From: Pseudomonadota bacterium | GTDB taxonomy: Bacteria; Pseudomonadota; Gammaproteobacteria; Halothiobacillales; Halothiobacillaceae | DNA: 29,508 nt | Direction: 5' to 3' | Assembly (NCBI GenBank): GCA_021795795.1 | Contig: JAJYPA010000048.1 | Coordinates: forward strand, 1-29,508 | Shown here: positions 1 through 8,298 of the stretch, in pieces | Numbering within the stretch: position 1 is the stretch's first letter | Layout: each line of letters begins with the position of its first letter | The notes under the pieces: model-generated | Seen by the model: only the letters and a program-made list of their open reading frames with translations | Databases searched by the model: none | Told to the model about the DNA's origin: nothing | Position numbers and translations under genes: made by a program

Positions 1-758
1 GGGTATCAGCTTAAGATTGGCTGCTACAAAGGAAAATTCTCTGCCGAGCTATTTTTCTCCACGGAAGCCTCTCTAGACATCAAGTCAGATACGCTCCCGA
101 ACACCTTGCAAGCGATGTGTTCAGAGCACTCAGTGCAATATCCAACCCAGACGTATTTGAGTTTGAACCATCTAGTATTAGAGAATATCTTCCTGCTGGA
201 GAGAATACTTTACTAGAACGACTTAGACAGGATCCACAGTCTCTCAGCGAGAGGGCAATTAATGAGCACGGAATGATGATTCTAAAGCTCGGTCAGATTG
301 CCCGCCACCTGCCAGATGGGCTGCCACCTGCCTCCATACTCTTAAAAGTAAAACTCGATGAACTCCATCAATTAGGGTTAAGTCCCGCAGGGCACACCAA
401 AACAATCCCAGCCAATGTTGCGATGCACTCTCTTGGACACGCCGTCCGGTTCATCATCAACTACGGGGACAGCCTGATTGAGTACGCCATAACTGTCCGA
501 CGCCAATTAAGACGGCTCCAGGAAGCCGATTTCGCCTCAGGCCAAAAGCTGAAATCTTTAGCCTACTATTCAAAGAAAATATTAAGCACCCTACCACCCC
601 CAACATCGCTATCACCACTGAACATCACTCAACTTTCCAGTTTATTCCTTTCGAGAGGATTCCCGAATTTCAACAATGTCGGAGGAAATGGTAGGGCTGA
701 GTTCCTTAGGCACAGAATGGGTATTACTGATGCACTGACTCTGCTTCTTGCAAGCACT
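1..758 (+). pseudogene. Unrecognised protein remnant, cut off by IS66 and probably frameshifted
   Basis: I do not recognise this gene. One frame is open from position 15 and has a GTG at 117; it runs into the IS66 end at 759, so its last eight residues (to a TAA at 783-785) are IS-encoded and the true C-terminus is lost. From position 1 to about 105 a different frame (codons starting at 1) reads more like protein than the downstream frame does, and that frame stops at a TAG at 214-216. This suggests a frameshift near 100-112 joining the two. The visible part is soluble and mostly helical, with no signal peptide or membrane segment. Base composition is lower in GC than the dcw region, in keeping with accessory DNA. 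The gene may begin before the window. Confidence 0.45.
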
Positions 759-1412
759 GTAAGCGTCCAGCCGCTCCACCTGTAAAACTTGGGGCGTTTA
801 TGCTTTCTGCCTGAAGGGCAACAGTTCATCGATGCGGCTGTTGGGCCAGGTGGGTAGTTTTTCCAGGGTATCTTTCAACCAGGCGGCCGGTTCAATGTCG
901 TTGAGCTTGGCGGTGGCAAACAGGCTCTGGATCGCAGCGGCACGCCTGCCTGCCCGTTCACTACCGGCGAACAACCAGTTCTTCTTGCCGAGGGCAATCG
1001 GACGAATGGCATTTTCTATCGGGTTGTTGTCGATCGGCAGGTGGCCGGTTTGGGCGTAGCGGATCAATGCCGGCCAGCGCTTTAAGGTATAGTCAATGGC
1101 CTTGGCCAGGGCACCATTGTTGGCCACACCGGGCCTAAGCCGAGTGAGCCACTGGTGCATGTCCTGCAACTGCGGCAGGCTGTGCAGGGCACGGTGTTGC
1201 ATCCGCCCCGCAATGTCCATGCCTTGGGCCTCTTCTTCTGCAAGATACAACCGGGCAATCCGCGAGAGTGCCTCGTGCGCAACCGGATGATTGCCCGCCT
1301 TGTGCAGATCAAAGAACTTGCGCCGTGCATGGGCCCAGCAGCCAAGCTCGGTCACGCCCGCCTTGAACAGGGCTTTGTACCCGCTGTAGTCATCGACCAT
1401 CAAGGTGCCTTG

Positions 1413-1460
1413 TCCATTGGTTGGTCCATTGGTTGGTCCATTGGTTGGTCCATTGGCTGG
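1413..1460. repeat. 12-bp tandem repeat, four units, inside tnpC
   Basis: The unit TCCATTGGTTGG occurs three times exactly and once with one change (1449-1460). On the coding (minus) strand it gives repeated Asn-Gly-Pro-Thr. The frame is kept because the unit is a multiple of three. The insert lies just before the conserved MVDDYSGY segment, a place where IS66 transposases normally have a short loop. Confidence 0.95.
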
Positions 1461-1808
1461 CCAGTGCTGAAGAAACTCGGCGGCATGTTGACCACTGCGG
1501 CCGGTTTGATAGTCGAACACCACGATCGGCGGCCCCGCATCCAGGCTATTGCTGCGATAGGCCCAAAGATAAGCTCGCCTGGTTTTACCGGCCAGCGGAT
1601 CGAGTTGTTGTACCGGGGTTTCATCGGCATGCAGTACCGCCCGCTGTTTGAGTAATTCACTCAAGCGATCGGCCAGGGGTTGCAGGGCCACACCGATGCG
1701 ACCAATCCATTCACTCATCGTGCTGCGTGAGAGATGCACATCACTACGCCGGGCAATCTGTTCTAACCGATAGAGCGGCAGGTGATCGACATATTTGCTG
1801 ACCGCCAC

Positions 1809-1839
1809 CCAGGCTAGTAGACCAGGCCAGAAGGCCAGG
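1809..1839. repeat. Imperfect 13-bp tandem repeat at the tnpC frameshift
   Basis: Read on the minus strand, two diverged 13-bp units (CCTGGCCTTCTGG and CCTGGTCTACTAG) stand before another CCTGG. The extra unit is not a multiple of three and accounts for the change of frame in tnpC. It looks like slippage or a small duplication. Confidence 0.7.
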
Positions 1840-2504
1840 GGCGGCCATACCGCCATCGATGAGGGTGGGGGCGCTTGGTTCGGCCGTGATGGTTTGACAG
1901 GATCGGCAGGCGTATTTGGGATAGACATGCCGTTCGACAAAGAATTGGGCGGGAATGATATTGAGCTTTTCGCTGACGTCCTCACCGATCTTGACCAGAT
2001 GGGCACCACACTGGCCGCACTGACAGGAATCGGGTTCATGGACATGGGTTTCACGCGGCAGATGATCGGGCAGAGGCTGACGACCGGCCTTAGGGCGGGG
2101 TTTAGGCGGGGCATCTGCCGGGGGTGATAACTCGGCCTCAACGGCAGCAATGTCCTCGGCCAGATCGTCTTCGAACAGGTGTAGTTGCTCGGCACTCATG
2201 GCCTCGGTTTTGGCCCCGAAGCGAATACGGCGATAATACGCCAGCTCATGGGTGAGTGCCTTGATCTTGATGTCTTTGGCATGAAGATCTTGGGTTAAAT
2301 GGCGGATGTCTTGATTGCGTTGCACCAGTGCCGCATCAAGTTTTGCCAACTCAGAATCCCGCAGTTCCAGTTGCTCAATCAGCCACGCCACGGAGGGTGT
2401 TTCAGGGGATGCGTGACCAGTTTCTGCGTTTGAAATCATGAGGTTGATTATACCAAACCCCAAGCTGCATGTGCTGATTTTTCAAGACAAAATCCTGAAA
2501 AATC

Positions 2505-2843
2505 TCACACTTGCCAGTGGATCTGTGGCTTGGCGCAGAGCCGTTGCCAGTCCACCCCGGTGGTCAGCCACAGCCAGTGTTCGGCACTCATGACAAACCG
2601 ATCATCACCGGGCTTTGGCCAATAAAAATGCCCCCGGTGCAAGCGGCGATGACAGAGCCACACCCCCGAGCCATCCCAGATCAGGAGTTTGAGTCGTGAT
2701 CTGGCCCGGTTGGTGAAACCATAAGCCGTGCCATCACACGGAGATCGGTGCAGCATCTACTGCACCTGTTGCGACAGGCGTTCAATACCCCAGCGCATAT
2801 CCACCGGTTCCACGATCAGGAACACCTGCTCTGGGCTGATCAT
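2505..2843 (-). pseudogene. tnpB: IS66 TnpB accessory protein, interrupted by an in-frame TAG
   Basis: TnpB is a small accessory protein of IS66 elements (the Orf2 family) whose exact role is unclear. The start ATG at 2843 overlaps the tnpA stop (ATGA). The frame reads MISPEQVFLIVEPVDMRWG, where VDMR-G is the family signature, then meets TAG at codon 29 (2759-2757). It continues in the same frame with a typical TnpB middle (RLKLLIWDGSGVWL, then GHFYWP) to a TGA at 2505. With the TAG counted as a residue the length (112 aa) is normal for the family. No frame change is needed, so a single codon breaks an otherwise complete gene. A shorter product could start at the ATG directly after the TAG but would lack the signature. 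Confidence 0.88.
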
Positions 2844-3193
2844 TTGAGCCACTTTCCGAGCAGGCGGGCACAGCTATCCACACGGGATGCCGGACAGTGG
2901 ATCGTGACACGGGCCGAGCGTGTGGTAATCTCAAAACTCAAAGCATCGTTGGTTGGCACAGTGACCGGTGCGGCAAGCCGGATCGGCACCAGGGTCGGTG
3001 CCGATCGGGGCAAAGAACCAGCATGTTGACGAATCCAGCGACGCAACAGGTTGGCGTTCACCCCGTGCGCCAGTGCCACACCGGCAACCGATGCACCGGG
3101 TTGCTGACACAGGGCAATCAGTTGCGCCTTGAATTCAGCGGGATGGTAGCGCCGTTGGCGAGCAGATGGTGTCAGGTTCATAAAAGTGTCCAC
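2840..3193 (-). CDS. tnpA: IS66 TnpA (Orf1) accessory protein
   Basis: A protein of up to 117 residues with an N-terminal helix-turn-helix of the IS3/IS66 OrfA type: YHPAEFKAQLIALC, then GASVAGVALAHGVNANLLRRW. In IS66 elements this protein is needed for transposition together with TnpB and TnpC, probably through DNA binding. It is the first gene after the right terminal repeat, and its TGA overlaps the ATG of tnpB. An internal Met at codon 5 is an alternative start. The frame is intact, unlike its two partners in this copy. Confidence 0.9.
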   Translation of the reverse strand: MDTFMNLTPSARQRRYHPAEFKAQLIALCQQPGASVAGVALAHGVNANLLRRWIRQHAGSLPRSAPTLVPIRLAAPVTVPTNDALSFEITTRSARVTIHCPASRVDSCARLLGKWLK

Positions 3194-3262
3194 TAAAAAT
3201 AGGCGGACACTTTGTACCCTACTCTATACCCGTCAGAACAGGTGGTGCGGCCGGACGCTTAC

Positions 3263-3902
3263 AGTTGAACTGGCGTTCCTTGCCACTGAACACCGCATCG
3301 ACCACCGTCTTGAGGTTGTCGTAGATCATCTTTTGCGGCACGCCGCCAAAGAAGGCAAAGGCTCGATCATGGGCATCCATCACCATCTCCTGCGTCTCAC
3401 GGGGATAGGCGACCACAAACATCGCCCGGCTATTCGCCAGACGAAAGTGCGCAAGCTTGATCGTCTGCGTCACACCGCCGAGCACCACATGCTCATAACT
3501 CCAATCGAATTGACCGACTTCACCGGGCGCAAACGACAGGGGTACAAAGGCCTGCGTAACAGCGCCACGCACCGAAGATGCTGCTTTCCATACCTTCACA
3601 TGGCGCGGAACACTGTCATACGCCCCGTGATAGCCCGCCGCCTGCAAGCCCTCAAACAAGCGTCGGGCGGTGCGACGCTGCGCCTTGGGCAAGGCGGTAT
3701 CGAAGATCAGCCATTGATCGAGCTGTTCCTCATAGGAACCGAGTTGTGGCTTGGGTTGATCCGACCGCTGATAGGTCGGGTCGGCTTGGGCGCTCAGGTA
3801 CTTCTTGACCGTATTACGCGAGAGATTCAAAGAACGGGCGATGGCACTGATGCTCTCCCCGCCCACGAGATGTCGACGGCGAATCTTGCCGATGGTTTCC
3901 AT
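3263..3902 (-). pseudogene. istA: IS21 transposase IstA, C-terminally truncated
   Basis: The likely start is the ATG at 3902 (METIGKIRRRHLVGG). The N-terminal helix-turn-helix (ESISAIARSLNLSRNTVKKYL) is followed by the start of the DDE integrase domain, with the first acidic site in GQFDWSYEH and the second in MIYDNLKTVV. The match ends at GKERQFN, about residue 213, where IS66 begins. Family members are about 500 residues and have a third catalytic Glu and a C-terminal domain, both lost here. Reading on into IS66 adds a few foreign residues before a stop at 3219. No IstB ATPase gene is present. Confidence 0.9.
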
Positions 3903-4018
3903 GCAAAGCACTCCAGGATGACCTCCGCCAAAACAGCGGAGTGTGGCACAACCGGGGGTGGTCAAATTTGGACGCTGTTTCTCCCGGATTTCTGCTCAGT
4001 TTTGCACGCTGTTTTACA
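3263..4018 (-). mobile_element. IS21-family element remnant (istA end only)
   Basis: Only the istA-side end survives. Reading inwards from 4018 it begins TGTAAAACAGCGTGC and holds a second related box (GACGCTGTTT at 3971-3980 compared with CACGCTGTTT at 4005-4014). Repeated boxes next to a TGT terminus are typical of IS21 ends. The body is cut at 3262/3263 by the IS66 element, and istB and the far end are missing from the window. The outer boundary falls inside fliH coding sequence, so this insertion disrupted fliH. A target duplication cannot be checked because the other end is absent. Confidence 0.85.
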
Positions 4019-4214
4019 AACCATTACCGTGCGCCGAGATGCAACGGTGACGCCGGGTGGCTTGAAGGTCGAATCGAACACCGTGGGCGTGGAGTCGCTC
4101 GTCGATGCCAGTCTGGAAGCCCGCTGGGCCGCACTTTGCCTGCGCGTGCTCGATGAACAGGTGGCGGGCCCGGCCGATCCCATCGAGACTGAAATGAACG
4201 AGGCTGCCGAATGA
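4019..4214 (+). pseudogene. fliH: FliH flagellar export regulator, 3' remnant
   Basis: The frame directly after the IS21 end reads TVRRDATVTPGGLKVESNT and VDASLEARWAALC. This matches the C-terminal pattern of FliH/SctL proteins (D..L..GGC.VE...G.VDA....R). FliH binds and regulates the FliI ATPase at the flagellar export gate through this C-terminal region. Only about 64 residues remain; the N-terminal coiled-coil part and the start codon are gone. The stop overlaps the fliI start (ATGA at 4211), the normal arrangement in flagellar operons. Without its own start or promoter the fragment is probably not translated. Confidence 0.8.
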
Positions 4215-5608
4215 CATCGGGCCGCAATCCCGCCGTGTTCGATCCACCTTCCATGCGCGGCGGGGGAGCCGGGTTGGATTGGGCCCGCCATCTTATGGGG
4301 TTGTAGGCACTCGTTCAACGCCCGCCACTGCAGGTTGAAGGGCGAATCGTACGGGTTGTGGGCCTAGCGCTCGAAGCCAGCGGACTCACGGCGGCCATTG
4401 GCGATCAATGCCGCATTTTTCTGGATGACGATCCGGCTGGTTGTTATGTGGACGCCGAAGTGGTCGGCTTTGCCGAGCGCAATACCTACCTTATGCCTCT
4501 GGAAGCGCTCAGAGGCATCGCGCCGGGCTGCCGGGTGCAGAATCAGGGCGCATCCATTCGGGTACCGCTGGGGCCGGAGCTACTGGGGCGTGTTCTTGAT
4601 GCGCGTGGACAACCTCTGGACGATGGCCCAGCCATTTTCGGCGACATCCCGGTTGATTTGCAGGGGCGCAGCAACAATCCGCTCAAGCGTCGCCCGATCC
4701 GCGAGCCATTGGATGTGGGCGTGCGAGCAATCAATGCCCTGCTCACCGTGGGGCGCGGGCAGCGAATGGGTATTTTTGCCGGCAGTGGCGTGGGTAAAAG
4801 CGTCCTGCTCGGCATGATGACACGCTACACCGCGGCGGAGATTATCGTGGTCGGCCTGATCGGCGAGCGGGGGCGCGAGGTGCGTGAGTTTGTCGCCGAG
4901 ATCCTCGATGACGAAGCGCGATCAAGGGCGATTGTGATCGCCGCTCCGGCCGATGCCTCGCCGCTCATGCGCTTGCACGGCGCGAGTCTGGCGACGGCCA
5001 TCGCCGAATACTTCCGCGAACAGGGCCATGATGTGCTGCTGTTGATGGATTCTTTGACGCGTTACGCCCAGGCCCAGCGGGAAATCGGTTTGGCGATCGG
5101 CGAGCCACCGGCCACCAAGGGCTATCCGCCGTCGGTGTTCGCCCGTTTGCCAGCCTTGGTTGAGCGCGCCGGTAATGGGGAATCGGCCCGCGGAAGCATG
5201 ACGGCGTTTTATACCGTGCTGGTGGAAGGGGACGATCAGAATGACCCCATCGCCGATGCCGCCCGTGCCATTCTGGACGGGCACATCGTGCTTTCCCGGG
5301 CCATTGCCGAACGCGGCCGTTATCCGGCCATTGATATCGAAGCGTCCATTTCCCGACTGATGCCCGCGTTGGTGTCACCCGAGCATCTGGATCTGATGCA
5401 GCGCTTCAAGCAATTGATGAGCACATACAATCAAAGCCGGGATTTATTGGCCGTGGGCGCGTATCGTCGGGGTCATGATATACGGCTGGATAGGGCCATT
5501 GATGCGCAGCCTGATCTGGAGGCGTTCCTGAGCCAGTCCATCCATGAATCGGCAGACCTTGATTCGAGCTTTGCGGCGCTCGAATCATTGATGCACAGCG
5601 CCGCCTGA
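4211..5608 (+). pseudogene. fliI: Flagellar export ATPase FliI, in-frame TAG at codon 32
   Basis: FliI is the ATPase of the flagellar type III export apparatus. The natural start is the ATG at 4211, coupled to fliH. The frame stops at TAG 4304-4306 and continues without a shift to a TGA at 5606, giving 465 codons, normal for FliI. Downstream of the TAG all hallmarks are present: the N-terminal barrel ([18 protein letters not shown]), Walker A GSGVGKS (Lys at codon 196), [11 protein letters not shown] (Asp at codon 280), the [11 protein letters not shown] loop, and a normal C-terminus. A shorter protein could start at the GTG at 4358 (416 aa) but would lose the N-terminal strand and the segment that contacts FliH. 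The conserved remainder suggests a recent mutation or readthrough. Confidence 0.9.
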
Positions 5609-5628
5609 TAAGGCCGGAGGTGACCATC

Positions 5629-6081
5629 GTGAATCAGCAGCGAATCGAACGGGTCAAAGGCGTGGAGAAAATTACCGAGCGCGGGGCGAATATTGCCAAG
5701 GAATCGCTGCTCCAATGTCAGCGGCGGTTGGATGAACAGCAGGCGCGTTTGCAGCAGCTGACGGATTATTTGCAGGAATACGCGGCCGGTATCGGATTCG
5801 CTTCCGGTGGGCAGGCAAAAGCATTTGCCTTGCAAAATTATCGCGCGTTTATGGCGCGGATCGAGCAAACCATTGCCCATCAAAAAGAGGTTGTCGCCCA
5901 AGTGGAGGCCGAGTTGCTTGCCTGTAAGTAGGCCGCTGCCGAGGCCAGTAGTCAGCATCGTTCTGTTGAAAAACTGCGTGGCCGGTTTGAAAACGAGCGC
6001 AACCGGATGCAGAACAAGCAAGAACAGGCCGTAAATGATGCGCACGCCGCACAGCATCGGCATAACCCATTGGATGTTTGA
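5629..6081 (+). pseudogene. fliJ: FliJ flagellar export chaperone, in-frame TAG at codon 101
   Basis: FliJ is a small coiled-coil protein that acts as the central stalk and chaperone escort of the FliI export ATPase. The GTG at 5629 is favoured over the GTG at 5620 because GGAGG lies eight bases upstream. The first 100 codons are a Gln/Glu-rich coiled coil. A TAG at 5929-5931 interrupts the frame, which then continues for about 49 codons (EKLRGRFENERNRMQNKQEQ) to a TGA at 6081. The total length of about 150 matches the family (about 147). As it stands only the N-terminal two thirds would be made. It lies between fliI and fliK, the usual place. Confidence 0.82.
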
Positions 6082-6098
6082 ACGTTGGGAGTAAGCAT

Positions 6099-7655
6099 AT
6101 GGCACAGTTAAACAGCTCAGCCTTAAGCGCGTTGAATGCCGCAGTCGGTGGACGATCCGATCCCGCATCAGGCAGGGTGTCGAATACTCCCGCTGAACAG
6201 AAGGGGTTCGCCGAGATGATGGCCGGTGCCATCCAGAATCAAAGCAAGAACTTACAAGCTCAGGGCGTTGCCGGGCGTTCGCAGGTTGGAGCCGACGCAA
6301 AGGCGGCGAACATAAATCAGACGACTGGATCGGTCGCGGATCAATCGGGTATTCCGGCCACGGGGCAGACAACCCCTCAACAGATGGCCTCGGCGCTGCA
6401 GCAACGGATCAGCTCATTGCAGGAAAAAATCAGTGCGCTGAGCAATCAGAACCCGCCGTTGTCCGATAAGGCACAGGCCGCGCTAAGTACACTGACGCAG
6501 CAATTGGCTGCATTGAAATCGCAGCTGAAAAAGGGGGGCGGTTCATCTACTCTGGATGGAAACAGTCTGTCCATGTGGCTGGCCCAACTCGATAAGGTGC
6601 AAACCCTGCTGCAACAGGGTGATATCAATGCGGCGAGTTGGACGGGGCAGCTTCAGGCCATGGTTCAGCATCTGACTCAAATGAATCAGCAAACGGATGT
6701 GGCCGAGGCGCGAGTCGGGCAAACTTCGGCAGGCGGTCGTTCAGCGCATTCGGCTTTGGCGAGTGATGCGCAGCAAACGTCGCGGGGCGGGCCGACAACA
6801 AAGGACGTGTCAGGCACCTTGTCTCAAGGTATGGATCCTGCGCAAAAGGATAATCTCAATAAGAATAATCCCGGAGGCATTAATCACAGGATCGATAATC
6901 AGACCCAATTTCAGAATAATCCGACCGTTTCTGGCGAACGTGCCATTGCGGCCCTGGTTTCAGGGCAGATGCAAAGTTTATCCGGGGTGATTGGTTCCGC
7001 TCTTTCGGCGCAAACAATAAATGTCGGCTCGACATTGAACTCCCTTCCGAAGGGAATGCCAAAATCGGATTTGACCATGCAGTCGGCCGACTCATCCGGT
7101 AATAACGCGGCAGGAACCTTTAATCTCTCCACTTCGGGGTTTGGTGCGGTAGCCAACACAACGCCCGTCGTTACTCTTCCCGGAACTCTGGCATTAAATC
7201 AACCGCGAATGGCCGCTGATTTAGGGCAAAACATTCAGCTCATGGTGGGTAAAAATATTTCCCGTGCCACGTTGGATGTTAATCCAGCTCATTTGGGGCC
7301 AATGAAAATCACGATAGATCAACAAAATAATCAAACCACGATCCAAATCATGGCAAGTCACCATCTGGCCAAAGATATGCTGGATCAAAATATGCCGAGA
7401 TTGCATGAGTGGCTTCAGGATGCCGGTTTGGGAAATACCCAGGTCACGGTGATGAGCGGTGGGCATGAGGGCTCAAATAATCAGGCCATGAACCAGGGTG
7501 GCTCCCAAGGTTTCGGTGATTCTGCGGGCGCACACGGTGCTTCGACTGCCCAATGTCCGGTCGTCGTTGAAGAACAGGACGCAACAGGCCAGGGAGCCTC
7601 TGAAAACAAGACTCAAGCTGTGACAGCGCGCTGGCGTCTTGATACGTTCGCTTAA
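6099..7655 (+). CDS. fliK: Flagellar hook-length control protein FliK
   Basis: FliK is exported through the flagellar apparatus, measures hook length and switches export from hook to filament subunits. The start ATG at 6099 follows GGGAGTAAG, giving 518 aa. The N-terminal two thirds are low-complexity and rich in Gln, Asn, Ser and Ala, as usual for the ruler part. The C-terminal domain carries the Flg_hook pattern: ATLDVNPAHLGPMKITIDQQ, then MPRLHEWLQDAGLGNTQVTV. The frame is intact although fliH, fliI and fliJ upstream are all damaged. The other hook and basal body genes are not in the window. Confidence 0.9.
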   Translation: MAQLNSSALSALNAAVGGRSDPASGRVSNTPAEQKGFAEMMAGAIQNQSKNLQAQGVAGRSQVGADAKAANINQTTGSVADQSGIPATGQTTPQQMASALQQRISSLQEKISALSNQNPPLSDKAQAALSTLTQQLAALKSQLKKGGGSSTLDGNSLSMWLAQLDKVQTLLQQGDINAASWTGQLQAMVQHLTQMNQQTDVAEARVGQTSAGGRSAHSALASDAQQTSRGGPTTKDVSGTLSQGMDPAQKDNLNKNNPGGINHRIDNQTQFQNNPTVSGERAIAALVSGQMQSLSGVIGSALSAQTINVGSTLNSLPKGMPKSDLTMQSADSSGNNAAGTFNLSTSGFGAVANTTPVVTLPGTLALNQPRMAADLGQNIQLMVGKNISRATLDVNPAHLGPMKITIDQQNNQTTIQIMASHHLAKDMLDQNMPRLHEWLQDAGLGNTQVTVMSGGHEGSNNQAMNQGGSQGFGDSAGAHGASTAQCPVVVEEQDATGQGASENKTQAVTARWRLDTFA

Positions 7656-7690
7656 GGAAAGTCTGAATAATTCTATCCTGGAATGATCAG

Positions 7691-7746
7691 AGTGCGGTAC
7701 AATCCTGTGCCGTACGGAATCTCTGATGTGATTAGAGATTTCTTAA
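7691..7746 (+). terminator. Weak terminator-like hairpins after fliK
   Basis: Two adjacent hairpins lie 35-85 bp after the fliK stop. The first (7691-7714) has a 9-bp stem with G-U pairs. The second has a perfect 7-bp stem (AATCTCT at 7718-7724, AGAGATT at 7734-7740) followed by TCTTAAG and some T residues. The U tract is poor, so function is uncertain. The rest of 7656-7974 has no open frame I would support. Confidence 0.3.
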
Positions 7747-7901
7747 GTTTTCATTTCTACCCTTTCAAGACTCATCAATGAAGTTATTCATAGCGTTATA
7801 AAATTAATCACATTGAGTAAGCTCTGAGTAATTTCAGGATGGATTTATTCAAAGCCCACCTTAAATAGATTAATCTTGGATCGCGCAAGCCAATAATTGA
7901 T

Positions 7902-7929
7902 TTGACGTTAAATGTTTAATTGATAGAAT
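7902..7929 (+). promoter_or_regulatory. Sigma-70-type promoter for the H-NS-like gene
   Basis: TTGACG (7902-7907) and TAGAAT (7924-7929) are separated by 16 bp, in AT-rich DNA, with the start codon 46 bp after the -10. The leader contains AAAGGTG before the ATG at 7975. Confidence 0.65.
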
Positions 7930-7974
7930 CCGCGTGTATCTTCAATTAAAACAACCAGCCCTAAAGGTGCTCCA

Positions 7975-8298
7975 ATGAGTTCTATCGATCTTAATAGCTT
8001 ATCTGCTGAAGACTTGAAACAGTTAATGGCCAATGCTGAGCGTACCCTGCGCGATCGTCATCAGCAGCGTGTACTCAGTCTACGTAAAGAAGCTGAAGAA
8101 TTGGCATCAAGCCTGAATATGTCTGTTGCTGAATTATTCGGCCTGGAAAAAACATCAAAATTGGTCAATAAGAAATTGCCGACGAAATACATTAATCCGG
8201 CGAACCCGACCCAAACCTGGACCGGTCGTGGTAAGCGCCCACATTGGTTGGCTGATGCGTTGGCGCGTGGCGAATCGCTGGAAAAATTTGCTGTCTAA
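7975..8298 (+). CDS. hns: H-NS-family nucleoid-associated protein
   Basis: A 107-residue protein of the short H-NS-like family found in beta- and gammaproteobacteria (BpH3/HvrA type). Residues about 8-60 are a charged helical oligomerisation region. The C-terminus has the AT-hook-like DNA-binding motif TWTGRGKRPHW (residues 81-91) within KYINPANPTQ...WL. Such proteins bind AT-rich DNA, often silencing acquired genes. The role here is inferred from family. It has its own promoter and is flanked by non-coding DNA, so it is probably monocistronic. Other members may be encoded elsewhere in the genome, so the symbol is a family name. Confidence 0.88.
   Translation: MSSIDLNSLSAEDLKQLMANAERTLRDRHQQRVLSLRKEAEELASSLNMSVAELFGLEKTSKLVNKKLPTKYINPANPTQTWTGRGKRPHWLADALARGESLEKFAV

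Larger units (their letters stand above)
798..2439 (-). pseudogene. tnpC: IS66 TnpC transposase, frameshifted
   Basis: This is the DDE transposase of IS66 elements. The N-terminal part (start codon at 2439) has a helical, zipper-like segment and a CxCxxC zinc-binding cluster (CQCGQCG). The catalytic part carries LHADETP (first Asp), MVDDYSGYK (second Asp) and DNNPIENAIRP (Glu), followed by a typical C-terminal region ending at 798. The frame changes around 1809-1839, where PGLLAW is encoded in both frames. Removing 13 bp there would restore the usual family reading PGLLAWVAVSKY. A 12-bp unit repeated four times (1413-1460) adds Asn-Gly-Pro-Thr repeats just before the second Asp. The frameshift should stop full-length protein being made unless it is bypassed. 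Confidence 0.9.
759..3262 (-). mobile_element. IS66-family insertion sequence, about 2.5 kb, probably inactive
   Basis: The two ends are inverted repeats of 22 bp that both start GTAAGCGTCC and differ at two positions (759-780 and 3241-3262). Between them lie the three IS66 genes in the usual order on the minus strand: tnpA, tnpB (overlapping ATGA) and tnpC. tnpB has an in-frame TAG and tnpC is frameshifted, so this copy is unlikely to transpose by itself. IS66 elements normally make an 8-bp target duplication. Here the flanking 8-mers are CAAGCACT (left) and AGTTGAAC (right), which do not match. The left flank is also not the continuation of the istA gene interrupted on the right. A deletion or recombination has therefore joined unrelated flanks. 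Confidence 0.93.

Noticed and set aside
1413..1460. Possible CRISPR-like repeat
   Set aside because: The units are directly adjacent with no spacers and lie in a coding frame, so this is a simple tandem repeat.
3186..4214. A 342-codon plus-strand open frame across IS66, istA and fliH
   Set aside because: Only the last 64 codons resemble a protein family (FliH). The rest is antisense to istA and the IS66 end.
5473..6372. A 299-codon minus-strand open frame
   Set aside because: It is a shadow of fliI, fliJ and fliK, whose plus-strand products are recognisable.
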